64,000 nucleotides of DNA from VRUE01 sp963788975 (GTDB lineage Bacteria; Actinomycetota; Thermoleophilia; Solirubrobacterales; 70-9): assembly GCA_963788975.1 (NCBI GenBank), contig CAWBIJ010000002.1:186001-250000 (forward strand). The letters run 5' to 3'. Made by a program: the position numbers and the translations under genes. Positions within the stretch are counted from its first letter, which is position 1. Each line of letters opens with the position of its first letter. Positions 58,271 to 64,000 of this stretch are shown piece after piece. The notes beneath the pieces are model-generated. The model was not told the DNA's origin and did no database searches. It saw nothing but the letters and a program-made list of their open reading frames with translations.

Positions 58271-58914
58271 CTGTAGGTTGAAGGTTTACGTGCAGCTCGC
58301 ACTTCGCTCAGGCCGGTGCGGGCATAGAGCGCGGTCGCGATCAGGGCTAGGACGAGGCCGAAGATCAACAGCGCCGCCGGGACCCAGCCGGCGAAGACCA
58401 TCGCGAAGAAGATCCCACCCATGATCGGGAAGACCGAGGTCCGCCCTGGCCAGTTGACCGCCAGCTCGACCCCGTGTCGCAGGCCGTACTGGGCCAGAAC
58501 CAGCATCGCCAGCTCGCGCGCGGCGAGCAGCGCCAGGGCCCAGCGGGGCAGTAGCTCGAAGTGCCAGCACACGATCGCGCCGGCGAGGATCGTGAGGCGG
58601 TCGACGAAGGGGTCGAGGATCGCCCCAAGGCGGCTGTACTGACCGGTGACGCGGGCGAGGAAGCCGTCGAGGTAGTCGCCGGCGGCAATCAACCAGAAGA
58701 GCGCCGCGGCGGCGGCATCGCGCCCGTCGCCGGATTCGAGGCCGAGGTAGAGGAAGACAGGGATCGCGGCGAGGCGTATGAAGCCGACCAGGTTGGGGAG
58801 GGTCCACGGATTGAGCGGCTCGCCCGTACGCGTCTGGCGTGGCGGTGGGCCGCTGCGGTCGAGGCCGAAGAGGCGACGCAGCCGACCGCGGCCGAATGGT
58901 GCGCTCTCAGCCAT
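58267..58914 (-). CDS. pgsA: CDP-diacylglycerol-glycerol-3-phosphate 3-phosphatidyltransferase-type enzyme
   Basis: This 215-residue membrane enzyme has the CDP-alcohol phosphotransferase motif D-G-x2-A-R-x8-G-x3-D-x3-D in GDYLDGFLARVTGQYSRLGA and ILDPFVDRL. Several membrane helices and an LNPWTLPNLVGFIRLAAIPVF N-terminal helix fit PgsA, which makes phosphatidylglycerol phosphate. Related enzymes use other alcohols. The ATG at 58914 overlaps the end of proS by 8 nt. Confidence 0.88.
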   Translation of the reverse strand: MAESAPFGRGRLRRLFGLDRSGPPPRQTRTGEPLNPWTLPNLVGFIRLAAIPVFLYLGLESGDGRDAAAAALFWLIAAGDYLDGFLARVTGQYSRLGAILDPFVDRLTILAGAIVCWHFELLPRWALALLAARELAMLVLAQYGLRHGVELAVNWPGRTSVFPIMGGIFFAMVFAGWVPAALLIFGLVLALIATALYARTGLSEVRAARKPSTYS

Positions 58915-60595
58915 CGGTATCGCAGAGGAGCGATAGCGCGCGCTCGGCGGCCTCCTCCACGGGCAGCTCATGCTCGGCGCCGGAGGCACGCTCTCCCGCC
59001 TCGACGACCCCCTTTGCGAGGCCGCGGCGCCCGACCACCAACCGCAGCGGGCAGCCGAGCAGCTCGGCGTCGGTCAGCTTCTCGCCAGGCCCGGCGTCGC
59101 GGTCGTCGTAGAGGACCTCCGCCCCGGCCTCGCGCAGCTCCTCGTAGAGGCGATCGGCCGCGCCGCGCTCCTCCTCGCCTGCCTTGGCCAGGGAGACGAG
59201 CTGCACCTCCCAGGGGGCGATCGAGGAGGGCCAGACGATCCCGCGCTCGTCGGCACGCTGCTCGATCGAGGCGGCGACGATCCGGGCCGGACCGATCCCG
59301 TAGCTGCCCATCACGATTGCCTGCTCCTTGCCCTCCTCGTCGAGGTAGGTGGCGCCGAGCGGCTCGGAGTAGCGGGTTCCCAACTTGAAGATGTTGCCGA
59401 TCTCAATTGCCGGCTCGATCTCGATCGTGCCGCCGCCGGGAGCGGTGTCGCCGGCCTCGACCGAGCGCACGTCGAGCTCTTCGAACTCGAAGTCACGACC
59501 CGGCTGGATGCCACGCAAATGCATGTCCGGGCGGTTGGCGCCGCTTACGTAGGAGTCGCCGTCGATCGCGGTGTCCTTGACGATCGGCAGGTCGACCCCG
59601 ACGGGACCGATGTACCCGACCGGGCCCAGCTCGGCCTCGATCTCCTCCGGCCGGGCCTGGCGGAAGTCGGTACCGAGCGCGTTGCGGAGCTTGATCTCGT
59701 TGAGGCGGTGGTCACCGCGGACCAGGACCAGGACCATCCCCCGCCCCTCGACGATGACCGGCAGCGCCTTGATCATCGCTCCTGCAGGCAGTCCCAGTGC
59801 CCCGCCGACCTGCTCGATCGTTGTCAGCCCCGGAGTAGATACCTCCTCGGGCGCGTCGAGCGCCGGCGGCAGCTCGACCGGCTGCGCCTTGGCCGAGGCA
59901 ACCTCGACGTTGGCGGCGTAGCCGGGCGCCAGCGCCACCTCGTTCTCGCCTGCCGGGCAGGGCGCCATGAACTCGTGGGCGCCGGAGCCGCCCATCATCC
60001 CAACGTCCGACTCGACCCGGTACCAGCGCAGCCCGCAACGGTCGAAAATGCGCTCGTAGGCATCGCTCTGGAGCTGGTAGGCGCGTTCCAGCCCCTCCTC
60101 GTCGCGGTCGAATGAGTAGGCGTCCTTCATCGTGAACTCGCGCGTGCGGAGCACGCCGGCCCGCGGCCGCGGCTCGTCGCGCTCCTTGGTCTGCAGGTGG
60201 TAGAGCATCAGCGGCAGGTCCCGGTAGGAACGCACCTCCCGCGCCACGTGGTAGGTGAGGCACTCCTCGTGCGTCATCGCCAGCACCATCGGAGCGCCCT
60301 TGCGATCCTCGAGCTTGAACAGCTCGTCGATTCCGTAGCGCCCGGTCTTCTCCCAGGGCTCGGCCGGCTGCAGCACCGGCATCAGCATCTCCTGGCAGCC
60401 GATTCCCTCCATCTCCTCGCGCAGCACCGCTTCCACCTTGCGATGCGCCCGCCACCCGGCGGGCAGATAAGTCCACAGCCCGGCACCAAGCTGGCGGATA
60501 AGCCCCGCTCGAACCATCAGCTTGTGCGACACGGCCTCAGCGTCAGCCGGGGCGTCCTTCAATGTGGGCAGGAACGTCTGGCTGAGCCGAGTCAC
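58907..60595 (-). CDS. proS: Prolyl-tRNA synthetase (bacterial type with editing domain)
   Basis: This 562-residue class II aminoacyl-tRNA synthetase has motif 1 region AGLIRQLGAGLWTYLPAGWR, motif 2 region TKERDEPRPRAGVLRTREFTMKDAYSF, and motif 3 with GSYGIGPARIVAASIEQ. The YbaK-type editing insertion (about 220-385, ALPVIVEGRGMVLVLVRGDHRLNE) is complete. The C-terminal anticodon-binding domain follows. The GTG start lies 6 nt after TAGGTT (minus strand), so it may have its own promoter next to the palindromic repeat. Confidence 0.97.
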   Translation of the reverse strand: MTRLSQTFLPTLKDAPADAEAVSHKLMVRAGLIRQLGAGLWTYLPAGWRAHRKVEAVLREEMEGIGCQEMLMPVLQPAEPWEKTGRYGIDELFKLEDRKGAPMVLAMTHEECLTYHVAREVRSYRDLPLMLYHLQTKERDEPRPRAGVLRTREFTMKDAYSFDRDEEGLERAYQLQSDAYERIFDRCGLRWYRVESDVGMMGGSGAHEFMAPCPAGENEVALAPGYAANVEVASAKAQPVELPPALDAPEEVSTPGLTTIEQVGGALGLPAGAMIKALPVIVEGRGMVLVLVRGDHRLNEIKLRNALGTDFRQARPEEIEAELGPVGYIGPVGVDLPIVKDTAIDGDSYVSGANRPDMHLRGIQPGRDFEFEELDVRSVEAGDTAPGGGTIEIEPAIEIGNIFKLGTRYSEPLGATYLDEEGKEQAIVMGSYGIGPARIVAASIEQRADERGIVWPSSIAPWEVQLVSLAKAGEEERGAADRLYEELREAGAEVLYDDRDAGPGEKLTDAELLGCPLRLVVGRRGLAKGVVEAGERASGAEHELPVEEAAERALSLLCDTDG

Positions 60596-60601
60596 GCGGG
60601 A

Positions 60602-60607
60602 AACCTA
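60602..60607 (-). promoter_or_regulatory. -10 element of a probable leaderless proS promoter
   Basis: TAGGTT (60607-60602, minus strand) ends 6 nt before the proS GTG and lies just beyond the palindromic repeat. Confidence 0.4.
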
Positions 60608-60610
60608 TCT

Positions 60611-60704
60611 CGCGGGGGGTGGCGCCGTAGGGGGTACCGCCCCCGAGGAAGCTTTAGCTACCGGAGGGGGCGGTGGGTCCCCTACGGCGACAGGACCCGC
60701 CGCG
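60611..60704 (+). repeat. Palindromic dispersed repeat, copy 3 (between ispG and proS)
   Basis: A 94-nt copy between CGCGGGGGGT and ACCCGCCGCG, 3 nt after the ispG stop. Compared with copies 1 and 2, several differences are paired changes that keep the stem: TA-AT in GTAGGGG/CCCCTAC where copy 1 has a T-G pair, and G-C in ACCGCCCCC/GGGGGCGGT where copy 1 has A-T. Confidence 0.9.
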
Positions 60705-60707
60705 TCG

Positions 60708-61964
60708 TTAGGCCCTGGTGAATCTCCGTCCGGCCGTGGGCGATGTGTCCTCGTCCAGCAAGACCTTGTCGGACTCGCCCTTTTGGGCAGCCTCGTGCTC
60801 TAGCTTGGCGATCTTCTCCGGCGTCAGGTCGCCGGCGCTCGCCTCCTCGATCTTGGCCACCCACTCGGCGCCCTCGCGCGATTCGGCCTCGTCGAACTCG
60901 ACCTCGCCGCCGCGGTCGAGCGACTTGTCGATCTCGTCGAACAGGGTGTCCACCAGCTTCGCCTGCGGGACCTTCCGCAGCGGTTTGCCTCCGGCGAAGA
61001 TCAGCCCCTCGTTCTTGGCCCCCGCGATCCCGAAGTCGGCGTGGCTCGCCTCGCCGATCCCGTTCACCGCGCAGCCCAGCACCGCGACCTCGATCGGCTC
61101 GGCATAGCCTTCCAGCCGTTGCTCGATCTCGGCGACGACGGAGTCCATGTCGAACTGGAGGCGGCCGCAGGTCGGGCAGGCGATCAGGACCGGGCCGCGC
61201 TCACGCAGCTGCAGCGCCTTGAGGATCTCCCAGGCGACCTTGACCTCCTCCTCGGCGTGGAAGGTGGAGAGGCTGATCCGGATCGTGTCGCCGATCCCGT
61301 CGGCGAGCAGCGTGCCCAACCCGACCGAAGACTTCAGCGAGCCCGACCACTTGGTCCCGGCCTCGGTGATGCCGAGGTGCAGCGGGTAGGGGATCTTCTC
61401 TGCCAGCAGCCGGTTGGCGGCGATCGTGTTGGGCACGTTCGTCGACTTGATCGAGACCTTGAAGTCTTCGAACTCGAGGCTCTCCATCAGCTCGACGAAC
61501 TCGACTGCGGCGGCGACCAGCGCCTCGACCGGGCTCTCGCGCTCGAGCTCGTGCAGGTGCTTGGGCAGCGAGCCGGAGTTGACCCCGATCCGCATCGGCA
61601 CCCCCGCGGCCGTCGCCCTCGCTGCCACCTCGGCGACCTTCTCTCGCCCGCCGATGTTGCCCGGGTTGAGGCGGATGCAGTGGGCCCCGGCGTCGATCGC
61701 CTTCAGCGCCAGCGTGTGATTGAAGTGGATGTCGGCGATCACCGGGATCGGCGATTCCTTGACGATCGTCTTCAGCGCCTCGACGTCGTCGTCGCGCGGC
61801 ACGGCGACCCGGACCAGGTCCGCCCCGGCGTCGGCGACCTTGCGGATCTGCTCCATCGTCGCCGCCAGGTTGGCGGTCTCGGTCTTGGTCATCGTCTGCA
61901 CGACGACAGGCGCGCCGCCGCCGATCGGCACGCCACCAACGAAGATCTGCCGCTTCGAAGCCAT
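60708..61964 (-). CDS. ispG: 4-hydroxy-3-methylbut-2-enyl-diphosphate synthase
   Basis: This 418-residue [4Fe-4S] enzyme of the MEP isoprenoid pathway has PVVVQTMTKTETAN, IADIHFNHTLALKA and RLNPGNIG in the barrel domain. The cluster ligands are in ACPTCGRLQFD and LGCAVNGIGE with a glutamate downstream. It is about 40 residues longer than typical IspG because of a charged C-terminal extension (from about 355). It is preceded by rseP and dxr, the usual MEP-linked cluster order. Confidence 0.96.
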   Translation of the reverse strand: MASKRQIFVGGVPIGGGAPVVVQTMTKTETANLAATMEQIRKVADAGADLVRVAVPRDDDVEALKTIVKESPIPVIADIHFNHTLALKAIDAGAHCIRLNPGNIGGREKVAEVAARATAAGVPMRIGVNSGSLPKHLHELERESPVEALVAAAVEFVELMESLEFEDFKVSIKSTNVPNTIAANRLLAEKIPYPLHLGITEAGTKWSGSLKSSVGLGTLLADGIGDTIRISLSTFHAEEEVKVAWEILKALQLRERGPVLIACPTCGRLQFDMDSVVAEIEQRLEGYAEPIEVAVLGCAVNGIGEASHADFGIAGAKNEGLIFAGGKPLRKVPQAKLVDTLFDEIDKSLDRGGEVEFDEAESREGAEWVAKIEEASAGDLTPEKIAKLEHEAAQKGESDKVLLDEDTSPTAGRRFTRA

Positions 61965-61993
61965 GTGCGAAGGGTATCCGGGTGACGCCGCCG

Positions 61994-63082
61994 TTAGCGG
62001 ACGTCGAACCCTTCACCGGTAAGGCGGCCGATGTCGTTGCTGAGGCCGATGAAGAAGAGCATGATCACGAGCACGAAGCCGAGCGCACCGGCTCGCTCCA
62101 TCACCCGGAATGAGACCGGCCGGCCGCGCACCTTCTCGACCAGGCTCCAGAAGATGTGGCCGCCGTCGAGCGGCAGGAACGGGAAGAGGTTGATCAGGCC
62201 AAGCGAGAGGCTGACCACGGCCAGCAGTGTCAGCGCCTCGCGGGTACCGACGTCGATTACCTGGTTGGCGACGTCGCTGGTGCCGACGATGCCAGAGACC
62301 TGTTTGCGCTGTTCCTCTTCGAAGATCCTGGCGAAGACCGTCACCGTCTTGCTGGAGACTTCCCAGACGACCGCGGCGGCGCGGTCGGCGGCCCCGCCGA
62401 TGCCGAGGTCGGCGGGTTCGAGGCCATAGGAGAAGCCGACCCGCGTCCGTCCTGCCGCTTTGTCGTACTCCGGCCGGACCGAGATGGTCTTCACCTGGCC
62501 GTCGCGTTCGACCCGCAGCACCACCGGCGTGGCGGCTCGGCAGCCGTCGGTCTGCCGGCCGGCGCATTTGTGGGCGCCCACATCTTCGAAGAAGCGTTCG
62601 AGGCGGGACGTTTTGTCGATGCCGGGGTAGCTCTTGCCGTCGATGGCGAGGACGCGGTCGCCCGGTTTCAGCACCGCCGCGGCGGGTGAGCCGGGCACGA
62701 CTTCGTCGACCGTTTGGCTCGGGTCGCTGGCCCCTAGCGCGAGAGCGAAGAGGATCGCGAAGGCGAGCACGATGTTGACCGCAGGCCCCGCCCCGATTAC
62801 GACGATCCGCTTCCAGACCGGCTGTTTGTAGTAGCCCCGGGCTGCCACCTCCGGTGGCAGCTCCTCGTCGGGATTCATGCCGGTGATTTTCACGAAGCCG
62901 CCCGCCGGGATCGCGCCGATCCCGTACTCGGTCTCCCCCCGTTTGACCGAGACCAGCTTCGGCGGGAAAAAGAGGAAGAAGCGCTCGACCCGCATCCCGG
63001 TCGCCTTGGCGGCGACGAAGTGGCCGAGCTCGTGGAGGACGATCAGCAGCGAGAAGCCGAGGAAGATCAGGACCCAGTTCAT
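61994..63082 (-). CDS. rseP: Site-2 metalloprotease RseP/RasP
   Basis: This 362-residue intramembrane zinc protease has HELGH in the first transmembrane helix (residues 17-21). PAGGFVKITGMNP and GPAVNIVLA are family blocks. A PDZ domain (about 120-210, VDEVVPGSPAAAVLKPGDRVLAIDGKS) and the third ligand motif FLPLDGGHI (LDG) follow. It cleaves membrane-bound anti-sigma factors or signal peptides. Start ATG overlaps the dxr stop (ATGA). The dxr-rseP-ispG order is widely conserved. Confidence 0.95.
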   Translation of the reverse strand: MNWVLIFLGFSLLIVLHELGHFVAAKATGMRVERFFLFFPPKLVSVKRGETEYGIGAIPAGGFVKITGMNPDEELPPEVAARGYYKQPVWKRIVVIGAGPAVNIVLAFAILFALALGASDPSQTVDEVVPGSPAAAVLKPGDRVLAIDGKSYPGIDKTSRLERFFEDVGAHKCAGRQTDGCRAATPVVLRVERDGQVKTISVRPEYDKAAGRTRVGFSYGLEPADLGIGGAADRAAAVVWEVSSKTVTVFARIFEEEQRKQVSGIVGTSDVANQVIDVGTREALTLLAVVSLSLGLINLFPFLPLDGGHIFWSLVEKVRGRPVSFRVMERAGALGFVLVIMLFFIGLSNDIGRLTGEGFDVR

Positions 63083-64000
63083 ACCCTCGCCAACCCCCCG
63101 ACCTGCTCTTCGGTGCGGCGGCGCGCCTCCGCGTCGACGGCGAAGAGGTCCTCGAAGTGGGTGGGTTGCTGCGCCGGCATCTCGGCCAGGACACGCTCGA
63201 TCGCGGCCGCGATCGCGGTGAACTCGATCCGCCCTGCGAGGAAGGCAGCGACCGCGACCTCGTCGGCGGCGTTGAGGACGCAGGGGGCCGTCCCCCCCGC
63301 CTCGCCGGCCTCACGAGCCAGCCGCAGGCAAGGGAAGGCTTCGGGGTCGGGACGCTCGAAGCTGAGCTCGCCGAGCGCTGCGAGGTCGAGGCGCTCGACG
63401 TCGACGTCGGCGCGCTCCGGGAAGTTCAGCGCGTAGGAGATCGGCACTCGCATGTCCGGGTTGCCGAGATGGGCCAGCGAGGCGCCGTCGTTGAGATCGA
63501 TCAATGAGTGGACGATCGACTGCGGGTGGACGACGACCTCGATCCGCTCATAGGGAACGCCGAAGAGGTGGTGAGCCTCGATCATCTCGAAGCCCTTGTT
63601 GGCCAGGGTTGCCGAGTCGATCGTGATCCGCCCGCCCATGCGCCAGGTCGGGTGCGCGAGCGCCTCCTCGACCGTCACGCCCGAGAGGTCGGTGCGACCC
63701 CGGAAGGGGCCGCCCGACGCGGTGAGGACGAGCCGCTCGACGGTCCCGGGGGGCTCGGAGCGGATCAGCTGGAAGAGCGCCGAGTGCTCGGAGTCGACCG
63801 GCAGCAGCCTCGCCCCCGTCGCATCGGCGAGGGCGATGGTCAGCTCGCCGCCGATCACCAGGCTCTCCTTGTTGGCTAGGGCGACGTCGATACCCGCGCC
63901 CAGCGCGACCACCGTCGGGCCCAGGCCGGCAGCGCCGACGATCCCGTTGAGGACGAGGTCGGCGTCGGAGGAGCCGGTCAGCTCGCGGATCCCCTCCTCG
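63079..64000 (-). CDS. dxr: 1-deoxy-D-xylulose 5-phosphate reductoisomerase, C-terminal part (start outside window)
   Basis: DXR makes MEP in the second step of the non-mevalonate pathway. Only the C-terminal 300 or so residues are visible, running beyond the right edge of the window. Motifs include NGIVGAAGLGPTV, ALANKESLVIGG, DSEHSALFQ, SGGPFRG, HPTWRMGGRITIDSATLANKGFEMIEA split over two segments, VVHPQSIVHS and NAADEVAVAAFL. All fit the NADPH/substrate domain and the C-terminal helices. Confidence 0.96.
   Translation of the reverse strand, partial: EEGIRELTGSSDADLVLNGIVGAAGLGPTVVALGAGIDVALANKESLVIGGELTIALADATGARLLPVDSEHSALFQLIRSEPPGTVERLVLTASGGPFRGRTDLSGVTVEEALAHPTWRMGGRITIDSATLANKGFEMIEAHHLFGVPYERIEVVVHPQSIVHSLIDLNDGASLAHLGNPDMRVPISYALNFPERADVDVERLDLAALGELSFERPDPEAFPCLRLAREAGEAGGTAPCVLNAADEVAVAAFLAGRIEFTAIAAAIERVLAEMPAQQPTHFEDLFAVDAEARRRTEEQVGGLARV

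Overview
The window is a stretch of high-GC bacterial chromosome with densely packed genes on both strands. Gene content and order point to Actinomycetota, most likely class Thermoleophilia (Solirubrobacterales or a close relative). The clues are a nusA-infB-rbfA-nrnA-truB-ribF-rpsO-pnp run that continues into dapB-dapA-rnj, murT/gatD, an FHA protein next to a MerR regulator, an RsiG-like protein, VKOR plus DsbA-like and CcdA proteins, a wax ester synthase, and a secreted protein with an ALTASGAQA signal. The class-level call is inference; no rRNA or tRNA gene is present to confirm it.

Layout. 1-13157 (+): end of nusA, then infB, rbfA, a DHH phosphoesterase, truB, ribF, rpsO, pnp, an M16 peptidase, dapB, dapA and rnj, with several 1-4 nt overlaps. 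13261-15451 (-): a sensor kinase and OmpR-type regulator ending in a terminator shared with rnj. 15602-26252 (+): ftsK, a RodZ-like protein, cinA, thpR, recA, a small membrane protein, miaB, miaA, dapF and dapL. 26278-29073 (-): a lipoprotein, a metallo-hydrolase and a sugar-nucleotide-type epimerase. 29133-30920 (+): hflX and dut. 30917-37451 (-): a calcium-binding-repeat secreted protein, gatD, a methyltransferase, murT, a lipid kinase and a second methyltransferase. 37499-41597 (+): cyclophilin, peroxiredoxin, hydrolase, PRC-like protein, VKOR, DsbA-like thioredoxin and a membrane protein. 41599-44394 (-): methyltransferase, SDR and thiolase. 44519-51842 is mixed: ccdA, a cupin, dinB, a wax ester synthase, a secreted metalloprotease-like protein and nadE. 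52033-53443 (-): an AT-richer secreted protein and a thioesterase. 53491-54450 (+): an HTH-membrane protein. 54552-64000 (-): an FAD oxidase, an SRPBCC protein, MerR, FHA, an RsiG-like protein, pgsA, proS, ispG, rseP and the end of dxr.

How the genes work together. dapA, dapB, dapL and dapF outline the aminotransferase route to diaminopimelate, and murT-gatD would amidate the peptidoglycan stem. VKOR, DsbA-like and CcdA proteins form an extracytoplasmic thiol-redox set. dxr and ispG belong to the MEP isoprenoid pathway. The FHA, MerR and RsiG-like genes form a regulatory cluster.

Most notable observations. (1) A roughly 90-nt palindromic repeat occurs three times, twice in frame inside proteins (NusA tail and the HTH-membrane protein) and once between ispG and proS, with base changes that preserve hairpin pairing. 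(2) Two 111-112-nt elements fill the gaps after miaB and dinB. They share a TTTTTCGG/CCGAAAAA core but have unrelated palindromic outer arms. (3) DapF has serine at both catalytic cysteine positions and glutamine at the active-site histidine. (4) A methyltransferase is inserted between murT and gatD. (5) MiaA lacks its usual insertion domain. (6) A TANNNT hexamer (mostly TAGNNT) lies 6-10 nt upstream of the start of about 26 genes, which suggests widespread leaderless transcription.
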